In this document: positions 17,548-26,400 of the stretch, one piece after another
Layout: every line of letters starts with the position of its first letter
Position numbering within the stretch: position 1 is the stretch's first letter
Assembly: GCF_007625075.1 (NCBI RefSeq)
Contig: NZ_QMIE01000011.1
Location: 509-64,508, forward strand
Length of the DNA: 64,000 nucleotides
DNA from: Oceanidesulfovibrio indonesiensis
GTDB taxonomy: Bacteria; Desulfobacterota; Desulfovibrionia; Desulfovibrionales; Desulfovibrionaceae
Direction of reading: 5' to 3'
The notes under the pieces: model-generated
The model's database searches: none
What the model was told of the DNA's origin: nothing
Seen by the model: only the letters and a program-made list of their open reading frames with translations
Translations under genes and position numbers: made by a program

Positions 17548-20500
17548 ATGGAGTTGAAACGGCGGACTTTTCTAAAGCTCACCGGGGCGGGCGTGGCGTG
17601 CGCCTCCCTGGGACAGCTGGGGCTGAATCTCAGGCCCTCGGAAGCGTACGCGGCGAGCCTTAAGATCGACGGCGCTAAGGAAGTCATCACGGTCTGTCCC
17701 TTCTGTTCCGTGAGCTGCCACATCGTGGCGTATGTCAAAGACGGCCGGTTGGTGAGCACCGAGGGTGATCCGGATTATCCCATCAATGAAGGTTCCCTGT
17801 GCGCCAAGGGCGCAGCAATGCTTACCATGACACGCAACGAACACCGTCTTACGAAGCCCCTGTACCGTGCCCCCAACAGCACGGAGTGGGTGGAAAAAGA
17901 CTGGGACTGGACGCTGGAGCGCATTGCCCAGCGTGTGAAGGAAACCCGCGATAAACACCTGAAGATAAAAAATGACGCGGGTCAGACGGTAAACCGGCTT
18001 GACGCCATGTTCCTGCTCGGCACCTCCCACGCCGACAACGAGGAATGCTCACTCGTTCATCAAGCTATGCGCGGCCTGGGCGTCGTCCACATGGACCACC
18101 AGGCACGTATTTGACACAGCGCCACTGTTGCGGCTCTGGGAGAGTCGTTCGGACGCGGTGCGATGACGAATCACTGGATCGACATCAAGAATGCCGATTC
18201 CATCCTGATAATTGGCAGCAATGCTGCAGAACACCATCCCATTTCCTTCAAGTGGGTGCTTGACGCAAAATCACGCGGCGCATCGGTGATGCACGTGGAC
18301 CCGAAATTCTCGCGGACATCCGCCCGCTCTGATTTCCATGTACCCATCCGGTCCGGCACGGACATCGCCTTCCTGGGCGGCATGATCAATTACATCCTCG
18401 AGAACGATAAGTACTTCAAGGATTACGTGGTCAACTACACCAATGCCGGCCTCATCGTGGGCGACGGCTACGAGTTCAAGGACGGTCTGTTCAGCGGCTA
18501 CGATCCTAAAACTCGCAGCTACGACCGTTCCAAATGGGATCTTGCCGTGGATGAAAACGGCGTGCCCAGGCGCGACGAAACACTGCAGGACCCCCGCTGC
18601 GTCTTCCAGCTGCTCAAAACCCACTACTCGCGCTATAGCCTGGACAAGGTCTCCGACATCACGGGCGTCTCCAGGGATGACCTGATGCGCGTATACGAAA
18701 CCTTCGCCAGCACCGGCACGGGCACGCGGGCCGGCACGATCCTCTACGCCCTGGGCTGGACTCAGCATACCGTCGGTGTGCAGAACATCCGCAGCGCCGG
18801 CATCCTCCAGCTGCTGCTGGGCAACATCGGCATCGCCGGCGGCGGCATCAACGCCCTGCGCGGCGAGCCCAACGTACAGGGCTCCACGGACCATACCCTG
18901 CTCTACCACATCGTGCCCGGCTACATGGCCATGCCCAACGCCACCTGGCAAACCCTGGACGACTACAACAAGGCCAACACCCCGGTCAGCCACAATCCGG
19001 AAAGCGCCAACTGGTGGCAAAACAAGCCCAAGTACTTTGTCAGCCTGCTCAAGGCGTGGTACGGCGACAAGGCGACCAAGGACAACCAGTTCTGCTACGG
19101 CCTCCTGCCCAAGATCGAAAAGGGCGAGGATTACTCGTACATCTTCCTGTTCGATCGCATGTATCGTGGCGAGATCGAAGGCGGCTTCATCATCGGTCTC
19201 AACCCCATGCAGTCCATGGCCAACACCAACAAAACCCGCAAGGCGCTGGATAAACTGGACTGGTTGGTGACATCCGAGCTGCATCACTCCGAAACCACGG
19301 ACAACTGGCGTCGTCCGGGTGTCGACCCCAAGACCGTGAAGACCGAGGTCTTCCTCCTGCCTTCTGCCCACCGCGTGGAGAAGGAAGGCTCCGTCACCAA
19401 CTCCGGCCGCTGGATGCTCTGGCACTACAAGGCCGTGGATCCGCCGGAAGGCGCCCGCACCTTCGGCGAGATGTTCGTGCCCATCGTGAACATTCTCAAA
19501 AAGAAGTACGAGAAGGAAGGCGGCAAGTTGCCCGAAGCCATCACCTGGCTGGACTGGCCCGAGAAGTACGTGCCCGAAGAAGTCACCAAGAAGATCAACG
19601 GCTTCTTCACCATGGACGTCAAAGTGGGCGACAAACAATACAAGAAGGGCCAGCTTGTGCCTTCCTTTACCGCCCTGGCCGATGACGGCTCTACCATGAG
19701 CCTCAACTGGCTCTATGCCGGCAGCTTTACCGAAGAAGACGGCAACAAGTCCAAACGTCGCGATCCTTCCCAGACCGAGATGCAAGCCAAGATCGGCCTC
19801 TATCCCAATTGGGCGTGGTGCTGGCCGGTCAACCGCCGCATCCTTTACAACCGCGCCTCCGTGGACCCGCAGGGCAAGCCCTGGAACCCGGAGAAGGCGG
19901 TCATCGAATGGAACGGCGAGAAATGGGTGGGCGATGTGCCCGACGGCGGATGGGCGCCCCTGGCCTCTGGCAAGGGCAAGCTGCCGTTCATCATGCATAC
20001 GCATGGTTACGGACAACTCTACGGCCCCGGTCGGATGGAAGGACCCTTCTCGGAGCATTACGAGCCCGTGGAGACCCCGGTAGAGAACCATCCCTTCTCC
20101 AAACAGCTGCACAACCCTTGCTACAAGTCCGTCAGCAGCGACATGGACGTGCTGGCCAAACCCGCCGATCCCAAGTTTCCGTACGTGCTCACCACATATA
20201 ACGTGACAGAGCACTGGTGCGGCGGTGGCGAGACCCGCAATGTGCCCAACCTGCTGGAGGCCGAGCCCCAGCTCTACGTGGAGATGAGCCACGAGTTGGC
20301 CAGGGAGAAAGGCATCGAAAACGGCGACGGTGTCATCATCGAGAGCGCGCGCGGCAAAGCCGAGGCCATCGCAATGGTCACGGTCCGCATCAAGCCATTC
20401 AAGGTGCAGGGCAAGACCGTACATCTTGTCGGCATGCCCTTCTGCTTCGGATGGACCACGCCCAAGTGCGGCGACTCGACCAACAGGCTGACGGCTGCGG

Positions 20501-20586
20501 TGGGTGATCCGAACACCACCATTCCCGAATACAAAGCCTGCTGCGTCAACGTACGCAAAGCGGATGCGCTTACCGAAATCGCTTAA
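17548..20586 (+). CDS. fdhA: Formate dehydrogenase catalytic subunit, selenocysteine-containing
   Basis: Read through the in-frame TGA at 18112-18114, the gene encodes 1012 residues with selenocysteine at position 189. A twin-arginine signal (KRRTFLKL) sends it to the periplasm. The [4Fe-4S] ligands are Cys50, 53, 57 and 85. The sequence around the Sec (DHQARI-U-HSATVAALGESFGRGAMTNHW) is the hallmark of Mo/W-bis-MGD formate dehydrogenases. Downstream it is collinear with D. gigas and D. vulgaris FdhA. It oxidises formate to CO2 and passes electrons to FdhB and then to periplasmic cytochromes. AAGGAGG precedes the start. Formate dehydrogenases of this group can use tungsten or molybdenum, which fits the tunR-mod genes nearby. 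Confidence 0.96.
18112..18146 (+). promoter_or_regulatory. Selenocysteine UGA codon and SECIS-like hairpin
   Basis: The TGA at 18112-18114 is followed by a hairpin with GGCTCT at 18132-18137 pairing with AGAGTC at 18141-18146 around a GGG loop. A bacterial SECIS lies within the coding sequence just after the UGA and has a short stem with G and U in the loop, so position and shape fit. The downstream frame continues the protein without any base change, which excludes a frameshift explanation. Confidence 0.85.
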
Positions 20587-20593
20587 ACGGCGC

Positions 20594-20624
20594 CCCCGGG
20601 CGGGATAGCCATTCCCGCCCGGGG
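20594..20624 (+). terminator. Intercistronic hairpin between fdhA and fdhB
   Basis: CCCCGGGCGGGA at 20594-20605 pairs perfectly with TCCCGCCCGGGG at 20613-20624, a 12-bp stem with a 7-base loop. No T-run follows, so it is more likely an mRNA-stabilising or attenuating element that sets the ratio of the two subunits than a full terminator. Confidence 0.6.
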
Positions 20625-20640
20625 AGTACAGGAGACACCC

Positions 20641-21378
20641 ATGCCAAAAGCATTCTTTATAGACACGTCCCGTTGCACGGCTTGCCGCGGTTGCCAGCTC
20701 GCCTGCAAGGAGTGGCACGAACTGCCCACCAACAAGACGAAACAACGGGGCACGCATCAGAATCCGCCGGATCTCAACCCCGGCAACTACAAGCTCGTCC
20801 GTTTCAATGAACACATGGACGACATAGGCGTTGTCCGCTGGAACTTCTTCCCGGACCAGTGCCGCCACTGCGTGGTGCCGCCCTGCAAGGAAGTCGCCGA
20901 CATGATCCTCGAAGGCGCTATCCTCAGGGACGACACCACCGGCGCCGTGTTGTTCACGGACAAAACGAAACAATTGAGCGCCGATGACGCGCAGGTCGTC
21001 CGGGAATCCTGTCCCTACGACATCCCGCGGCGTAACGAAGAGACCGGCCTCATGTCCAAGTGCACCATGTGCTTCGAGCGTGTGACCAGCGGCATGCTGC
21101 CGGCCTGCGTCAAGGTCTGTCCCACGGGCACCATGAACTTCGGTGAGCGCGAGGCCATGCTGGAACTGGCCAACAAACGCCTGGCCGAGGTGAAGAAAAC
21201 CTTCCCCAACGCCATGCTTGCCGACCCGGACTTCACGAGCGCCATATTCCTGCTGACCGACGCACCGGAAAACTACCACACATATGCCGTGGCGGCAGCT
21301 CCCGAACCAATGGACAGGAAGCGGTTCCTGGCCGGGCTCGGGAAACCACTGCGTCGGGTGTTCGCAAACCTCGGATAA
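20641..21378 (+). CDS. fdhB: Formate dehydrogenase iron-sulfur subunit
   Basis: The 245-residue protein carries ferredoxin-type cysteine clusters: CTACRGCQLAC, CRHCVVPPC with CPYD, and CTMCFER...CVKVCPTGT. This is the layout of the small electron-transfer subunit of two-subunit formate dehydrogenases, which holds several [4Fe-4S] centres. It has no signal peptide, as expected for a partner that is co-exported with the Tat-tagged FdhA. ATG 20641 follows ACAGGAGA. No membrane anchor or cytochrome gene follows, so the enzyme is probably a soluble periplasmic FdhAB. Confidence 0.95.
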   Translation: MPKAFFIDTSRCTACRGCQLACKEWHELPTNKTKQRGTHQNPPDLNPGNYKLVRFNEHMDDIGVVRWNFFPDQCRHCVVPPCKEVADMILEGAILRDDTTGAVLFTDKTKQLSADDAQVVRESCPYDIPRRNEETGLMSKCTMCFERVTSGMLPACVKVCPTGTMNFGEREAMLELANKRLAEVKKTFPNAMLADPDFTSAIFLLTDAPENYHTYAVAAAPEPMDRKRFLAGLGKPLRRVFANLG

Positions 21379-21416
21379 GCGCTTCACCTCCACGTAACGT
21401 GTACAGGCTCCTGCCC

Positions 21417-21450
21417 GCCGGACCGCGCCATTCCTCCAGCGCGGTCCGGC
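21417..21450 (+). terminator. Hairpin between fdhB and fdhE
   Basis: GCCGGACCGCGC at 21417-21428 pairs perfectly with GCGCGGTCCGGC at 21439-21450 around a 10-base loop. It lacks a strong T-tract. It may reduce expression of the maturation genes relative to the structural genes. It also argues against any fdhE start upstream of 21489. Confidence 0.6.
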
Positions 21451-21488
21451 ACTTCACCCATAAAACCTTAAGAGAGCGATTCGGCACC

Positions 21489-22415
21489 ATGATGACGACA
21501 ACGCCCGGAGCAACCCCATCCGCACAAGCCGTTCAAAACGCCATGGCAAGCGCCCGCGCCATCCGGCCCGCGCATGCCGAGCTCATGACTGCGTTCGAAA
21601 AGCCCCTGGCCATACGCGCCGGTCTGTCTGACATTTTTCGCGGCGACGCCATACCGCTGCCTGATGTCCGACCCGATAGACTTGCGCAAGGCGCCGCCGT
21701 GCTCATGGACGACGACCTCCTGCGGCTGGCCCCCTGGCTGCTCCAGGCCGCCCGTGAACTGCTTCCGGTGCTCGAATCCTCGTTTCCCAACGGTGATGCG
21801 TTCCACGCCATCGCCACTTCGGTCGCCACCGGCGAGTTCGCACTGCGCGAGAAAGTCCGCGCATTACTCGACGGTGATTCCGCAACCATCTCCCAAAGCG
21901 CCGAGGCCATCGGCGTGCAGGACGGTTTCCTTGTCCTCGCATTGCAGATGATCGCCGGCGCGGCCATTGCCGGACTGGCCGAACAGCTCCGCAACGAGCT
22001 GGCGCATACGAACTGGAGCTACGGTTACTGCCCTGTCTGCGCATCCGCCCCCGGGCTGTCTACACTATCACGCAAGGACGACGTCCAGGTGGAAGCGCTG
22101 ATTGGCGGTGGGGGCAAGAAGTACCTTCATTGCGGGCTGTGCGGGTATAATTGGCGATTCAAACGCAACGCCTGCCCCGGCTGCAGCAACGACGATCCGC
22201 ATTCCAGAGAAGTGCTCTACGCGGAAAAGGCGCAACACGAGCGCATCGAGGCATGCTCGAAGTGCAACGGATATCTCCTCTGCGTCGACCTGCGCGAGTA
22301 CGAGCAGGACCCGAATTTCCTGGCCCACCCGCTGGCGCTCGTGCATCTCGATATCCTCGCGCAGGGCAAGGGGTACGCGCCACTGTCCCGCTGCGCCTGG
22401 AACTCCTTCTCCTGA
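21489..22415 (+). CDS. fdhE: Formate dehydrogenase accessory protein FdhE
   Basis: The 308-residue protein has a helical N-terminal half and a C-terminal half with four CxxC knuckles (CPVC, CGLC, CPGC, CSKC), the rubredoxin-like iron-binding pattern of FdhE. The segment KYLHCGLCGYNWRFKRNACPGC is diagnostic. FdhE is a chaperone-like factor needed to assemble formate dehydrogenase. The start at 21489 is chosen because the upstream open frame runs through a strong hairpin. It is 17 bp from fdhD. Confidence 0.9.
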   Translation: MMTTTPGATPSAQAVQNAMASARAIRPAHAELMTAFEKPLAIRAGLSDIFRGDAIPLPDVRPDRLAQGAAVLMDDDLLRLAPWLLQAARELLPVLESSFPNGDAFHAIATSVATGEFALREKVRALLDGDSATISQSAEAIGVQDGFLVLALQMIAGAAIAGLAEQLRNELAHTNWSYGYCPVCASAPGLSTLSRKDDVQVEALIGGGGKKYLHCGLCGYNWRFKRNACPGCSNDDPHSREVLYAEKAQHERIEACSKCNGYLLCVDLREYEQDPNFLAHPLALVHLDILAQGKGYAPLSRCAWNSFS

Positions 22416-22432
22416 AAACTGAAGGGAACGAC

Positions 22433-23236
22433 ATGGACGAAACAATCATCAGGAGCATCCACCGTGTGAACCAGATCTGCTCCGGGCTGGAGGAAGACCT
22501 CCTGGCCGTGGAGATGCCGTTGGCGATCGAATCCGAAGGTCGGGTAATCCTGCGGACCTTGTGCACCCCGACTATGATCGGCGAGCTCGTTGCAGGCGCT
22601 TTGTACACGGAAGGAATCATCGGCGCGCCTGGCGATATCCACAGCATGATCATCGAAACGAAGCCCGACGAGTTGCGCGCCATCGTGGGCCTTTCCCGAA
22701 AAGGACAATGCATGCTCGCCTCCCTGGACCATGCTCGCGACGTCGACACCACCCGCCTTTTCCTCCCGGAGCGCCCTGTTCCACCCGAAGCAATTTTCAG
22801 CCCGTCCATGCTCAACACCATGATGCGCACCATGGAAGGCAAGCAGTCCGTTTTTCCTAAAACCGGCGCGACCCACTCCGCCGCTCTGTTCGACTCGCAC
22901 GGCTTCATGCTTTCCCATGCCGAGGATCTGGGCCGCCACAACGCCCTGGACAAGGCCTTCGGCGCCGCATTTGCCGACGGCCGGGCGTGCAAGGCATCGG
23001 TCGCCATGGTCACCTCACGCATATCCTACGAGGTGTGTCGCAAAGCTGTTGCAGCTCGACTGCGCTGCCTCGCCGGCATATCCGCAGCAACGAGCATGGC
23101 CGTGGACTGGGCCGAACGGCACGATCTCACGCTCGTCGGACGGCTCCGCGCAGGTCGCATGAACGTTTATTCCCACCCCCGGCGGTTGCGCTTGCAGGAC
23201 GATACGCAGGTCGCCTTGAAAAACGGCGTCGCCTGA
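22433..23236 (+). CDS. fdhD: FdhD-family formate dehydrogenase maturation protein lacking the CxxC motif
   Basis: The 267-residue protein matches FdhD: PTMIGELVAGALYTEGII near the N-terminus, GATHSAALFD, EDLGRHNALDKAFG, TSRISYEVCRKAV and GRLRAGRMNVYSHP. FdhD transfers sulfur from IscS to the bis-MGD cofactor through a loop containing CxxC. Here the segment that should hold it reads DTTRLFLPERPVPPEAIFSPS and has no cysteine pair. The rest of the fold is intact, so it is unlikely to be a pseudogene. ATG 22433 follows GAAGGGAACG. It is in operon with fdhE. Confidence 0.9.
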   Translation: MDETIIRSIHRVNQICSGLEEDLLAVEMPLAIESEGRVILRTLCTPTMIGELVAGALYTEGIIGAPGDIHSMIIETKPDELRAIVGLSRKGQCMLASLDHARDVDTTRLFLPERPVPPEAIFSPSMLNTMMRTMEGKQSVFPKTGATHSAALFDSHGFMLSHAEDLGRHNALDKAFGAAFADGRACKASVAMVTSRISYEVCRKAVAARLRCLAGISAATSMAVDWAERHDLTLVGRLRAGRMNVYSHPRRLRLQDDTQVALKNGVA

Positions 23237-23422
23237 CTTGCCATTCTCTGTTTTGCCTCGCTCTGTTTCCTTATGCAGTACATATGAACCGTCACGCCTG
23301 GTCGCCGCGTATCCGAATAACCGGCACGAATGGACGTGGCCGGGCCTCCATTATACAATTCCCGTATGCGCAGCGAGGAAACGAACCTGAATCTGGCAAA
23401 TGCGGCCCGGAGGTGACGACGC

Positions 23423-24076
23423 ATGGGCGAACTCTGGCTTATGCGCCACGGCCGGGTTGAGATGTGGCACGTCAAGCGATTCCTCGGCAGGACCGACGTA
23501 GCGCTGGACGATCACGGTCGGGATCAGGCCCGATGGTGGGGGGAGAGGCTCGGCCCCGGCCATTTCGAAAGCGTCTGGTGCACGCCGCTTGTCCGCTCAC
23601 GGGAAACGGCTTCGCTCGTCGCCTGCGGTGGAAACGTCGATGTGGCGCCCGAACTGGCTGAGATCGACCTGGGCGAGTGGGACGGCATGTTCATGGACGA
23701 ACTGAAGCGATTCGATCCAGAATCGTTCGACGCCCGCGGCAGGGATATCGTCAATTTCCGCCCGCCGCACGGCGAGAGCTTCGCCGACCTTGCCCGTCGC
23801 GTAATCCCCTGCCTGGAGGAACTTCTCTCCAGGGCCGCGTCATCGGAGCGCAACCACCTTGTGGTCGGTCATCTCGGCGTCAACCGCGTCTTTCTAGCCC
23901 ATGTCTTAGGCATGGAGCCCGGCAATCTCATGCGCATCGAGCAGGGCTACGCCTGTATGAACAGAATCCGGCTCCACAGTGGCTCGCCGCGGCTCATGTC
24001 CGCGAACATCACGCCCGAAGTCTTGACCGACATCTTGCCCCCCCCTGCGAGAACGCCAGGCCAATGCCAAAGATAA
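23423..24076 (+). CDS. Histidine phosphatase family protein
   Basis: The 217-residue protein has the RHG motif of the phosphoglycerate-mutase-like phosphatases at its N-terminus (LWLMRHGRVE). It also has the second arginine in SRETASL, the acidic residue in LAEIDLGEWDG and the second histidine in VVGHLGVNR. The C-terminus diverges from alpha-ribazole phosphatase (CobC) and the substrate is not evident. A GGAGG precedes ATG 23423. It follows fdhD on the same strand with 186 bp between and converges on modC. Confidence 0.82.
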   Translation: MGELWLMRHGRVEMWHVKRFLGRTDVALDDHGRDQARWWGERLGPGHFESVWCTPLVRSRETASLVACGGNVDVAPELAEIDLGEWDGMFMDELKRFDPESFDARGRDIVNFRPPHGESFADLARRVIPCLEELLSRAASSERNHLVVGHLGVNRVFLAHVLGMEPGNLMRIEQGYACMNRIRLHSGSPRLMSANITPEVLTDILPPPARTPGQCQR

Positions 24077-24101
24077 AAGGATCGCGTACAACGGCTGCGC
24101 T

Positions 24102-24851
24102 CTACTGCGGCCCGTACGCCAGAGCCACTTCGTGCCGGATCGTATCGGAAAGGCTTTTTCCGGCGCGTGTCATCTCATGCACATTGTGCATTCCGACCAC
24201 GTTGCCGTCCCGGTAAACCACAACCGCTTCTGCGAAAGACTCGACCTCGTCCGAGTCGTGCGTGACCATGATCATTGGAATGTCGAATTTTTCCAGTACG
24301 TTTTCGAGTTCCGAGCGCATCCGCAGCCGCAGTGGTTGATCCAGGGCGCTGAACGGCTCATCGAGAAGGAGTATGCGCGGTCTGGTGGCCAGGGTGCGTG
24401 CAAGCGCCGTGCGTTGCTGCTGGCCGCCTGAGATGAAAGACGGCTTGAGATGCGCCACCTTGTCCAGCCCAAAGAGGCCGACCAACGCATCCACATCTCG
24501 CACTTTTTCTGGGCCGACCCGGCCAAATACGCGTTTCAAGCCGAAGGCTACGTTCTCCCACACCGTGAGGTGAGGGAAAAGCGCATAGTCCTGGAAGACA
24601 TACCCGACCTTTCGATGGCACGTAGGGATGTCCACATTGCTGGACGAATCGAATAGCACGTCACCGTTAACCTTGATGCAGCCCTCATCGGGCGTGAGCA
24701 GGCCAGCGACCGCTTTGAGCGTCAGGGTCTTGCCGGAACCGGAAGGACCAAACAGGACGAGAGCGCGATTCGACGTAGAAAAATGCGAGCGGAGAACGAA
24801 CTCCTCGCCTCCGCTCCGCAAATGTTTCGTTATGTCCAGCTCAAACTTCAT
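24102..24851 (-). CDS. modC: Molybdate/tungstate ABC transporter ATP-binding protein, short form
   Basis: The 249-residue ATPase has Walker A GPSGSGKT (35-42), Q-loop [11 protein letters not shown], signature ISGGQQQR, Walker B RILLLDEP and the switch histidine in MVTHDSDE. It lacks the C-terminal Mop/TOBE domain of the usual roughly 350-residue ModC. The neighbouring TunR carries two such domains instead. It energises uptake by ModB with ModA. The start is 18 bp after the modA stop, in one operon with modA, modB and tunR. Confidence 0.92.
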   Translation of the reverse strand: MKFELDITKHLRSGGEEFVLRSHFSTSNRALVLFGPSGSGKTLTLKAVAGLLTPDEGCIKVNGDVLFDSSSNVDIPTCHRKVGYVFQDYALFPHLTVWENVAFGLKRVFGRVGPEKVRDVDALVGLFGLDKVAHLKPSFISGGQQQRTALARTLATRPRILLLDEPFSALDQPLRLRMRSELENVLEKFDIPMIMVTHDSDEVESFAEAVVVYRDGNVVGMHNVHEMTRAGKSLSDTIRHEVALAYGPQ

Positions 24852-24869
24852 GACTTCGACGGGCTGGCG

Positions 24870-25634
24870 TTACGGCTGTTTGAATCCACGCGCCTCGAGA
24901 AGCGCCATGCCCTCGTCGCTCCGCACGAAATCAACGAACGCCTTGGCCATCTCAGGTTTGGCGCTGTCTTTCAGGGTTGCGATGGGATAGGACACCGGCT
25001 TTTCGAGAGGGATTTCCTCGACAATGCGCACGGACTCACCTGCCTTGACCGCATCGGTCCTGTACACGAAGCCGCAGTCAACCTCCCCGCGCGAGAGGTA
25101 GTCAAGCACCTGTCGCACGGACTCGCCAAAGATCATTTTGGATTCGAGGGTCTCATAGAGGTTCTTCGCTGTGAGCGCGTTCTTTGCGTACTGCCCGGCA
25201 GGCACGGTTTCCGGGGTGCCTATGCCGATGCTCCCTACGGCGTCGCCTTCAAGATCTGCGAGGGTCTTTACCCCGGCCGGGTTGTCGGCTGGGGTCGCTA
25301 GCACGAGGGAATTGAGTGCGAACCACACCACATCAGCCTCGTTTACGAAACCGCCGTCGATGGCGGACTGCATCCACTTAGGATTGGCCGAGGCGAAGAC
25401 ATCTGCCGGCGCGCCCTGCTCGATCTGCCGGTACAAAGCTCCGGAAGAAGCGAAATTCATGACAACATCCACCCCGGGGTTCGCTTTCTCAAAAGCAGGC
25501 TCGATGTCTGTAAACGCGTCGGTCAGGCTGGCCGCAGCCGAAACAACCAGTTCCTCGGCCATTGCCGAGTGGGATGGTACGACGAATAGCGATACGGCCA
25601 GCGACAATACGAGTGCACAAAAAGCACGTTTCAT
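24870..25634 (-). CDS. modA: Molybdate/tungstate-binding periplasmic protein
   Basis: The 254-residue protein begins with a Sec signal peptide (MKRAFCALVLSLAVSLFVV, cleavage near SAMAEE). The mature ModA fold follows: ELVVSAAASLTDAF, FASSGALYRQIEQGAPADVFASA and GIGTPETVPAGQYA. The serines in SAAAS and SSG match the oxyanion-binding positions. It captures molybdate or tungstate for ModBC. It lies 17 bp after modB. Confidence 0.93.
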   Translation of the reverse strand: MKRAFCALVLSLAVSLFVVPSHSAMAEELVVSAAASLTDAFTDIEPAFEKANPGVDVVMNFASSGALYRQIEQGAPADVFASANPKWMQSAIDGGFVNEADVVWFALNSLVLATPADNPAGVKTLADLEGDAVGSIGIGTPETVPAGQYAKNALTAKNLYETLESKMIFGESVRQVLDYLSRGEVDCGFVYRTDAVKAGESVRIVEEIPLEKPVSYPIATLKDSAKPEMAKAFVDFVRSDEGMALLEARGFKQP

Positions 25635-25651
25635 GGAATCTCCTTAGTCCT

Positions 25652-26338
25652 TCAAAACTTGGGTTTGAGCAGACGACTCGTAGAAACGAGAATGAACACA
25701 CACACGCAACTGATGACGAGCACCAGTGAGTTCGCAAGGGCGTCATCCCCGGCCTGGACCGCCGAATAGACCGCCAGGGAGAGGGTCTGCGTCCTTCCTG
25801 GAAGGTTGCCCGCGACCATGAGCGTCGCGCCGAACTCCCCCATGGCGCGGGCGAAGGCCAACATCGCGCCGGCGAGCACGCCGCGAAACGCCAGTGGCAG
25901 AGAAACCCTGAGGAAGACAGACAATTCCCCCTGCCCCAGGGTTCTGGCTGCATCCTCGTACTGCTTGCCCACGCCCTCCAGAGCGGCGCGAGCCGATTTG
26001 AACACAAGCGGAAAAGCAACCACGGTGGCGGCTATCACCGCTCCCTGCCAGGTGAACATGAGCGTGACGCCGAAGACCTCTTGGAGCCACGCTCCAAGGA
26101 TTCCCCGTCTGCCGATCAGCACCAGCAGGTAATACCCGAGCACGGTTGGCGGCATCACCAGCGGCAGCGTGCACAGCGCATCGACGAGGTCCCGGAGTGG
26201 AAAGCGCCACCGCGTCAACGCGTATGCGAAGGCCACTCCCAATACCGAGGCCGCGAGCGTTGCCAAGCCAGCGACCTTCAGCGTGAGCAGGAGCGGTTCC
26301 AGAAAATCCGGGTCGAATCTCAGCCAGGCGATTCCCAT
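25652..26338 (-). CDS. modB: Molybdate/tungstate ABC transporter permease
   Basis: The 228-residue membrane protein has about five hydrophobic segments and the permease EAA-type motif EDAARTLGQGELSVFLRVSLPLA. Typical ModB stretches such as LPLVMPPTVLGYYLL and MGEFGATLMVAGNLPG are present. I start at ATG 26338, preceded by CGGCGGGAATG. A TTG at 26341 would add one residue. The gene order modB-modA-modC differs from the common modABC. The start lies 63 bp after the tunR stop. Confidence 0.92.
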   Translation of the reverse strand: MGIAWLRFDPDFLEPLLLTLKVAGLATLAASVLGVAFAYALTRWRFPLRDLVDALCTLPLVMPPTVLGYYLLVLIGRRGILGAWLQEVFGVTLMFTWQGAVIAATVVAFPLVFKSARAALEGVGKQYEDAARTLGQGELSVFLRVSLPLAFRGVLAGAMLAFARAMGEFGATLMVAGNLPGRTQTLSLAVYSAVQAGDDALANSLVLVISCVCVFILVSTSRLLKPKF

Positions 26339-26351
26339 CAATCATTCCCGC

Positions 26352-26371
26352 CGTACACGAATTCTTGCATG
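26352..26371. promoter_or_regulatory. Imperfect dyad upstream of modB
   Basis: CGTACACGAATTCTTGCATG is an imperfect palindrome centred on GAATTC with 8 of 10 base pairs matching. It lies just upstream of modB, between it and tunR. TunR proteins bind roughly 30-bp sites related to recombinase targets, so this is a candidate, but it is very close to the start codon. Confidence 0.3.
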
Positions 26372-26400
26372 ATAACTGGCCCCGTGCTCATATCCGCCGT

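Noticed and set aside
18100-18170. Frameshift or nonsense mutation splitting fdhA into two pseudogene pieces
   Set aside because: The frame is unchanged across the TGA, the flanking residues are those around selenocysteine in formate dehydrogenases, and a SECIS-like hairpin follows.
18271-21393. Very long open frame (about 1040 codons) on the minus strand
   Set aside because: It is antisense to fdhA and fdhB, rich in His, Gly and Val as expected from a GC-rich shadow frame, and shows no domain.
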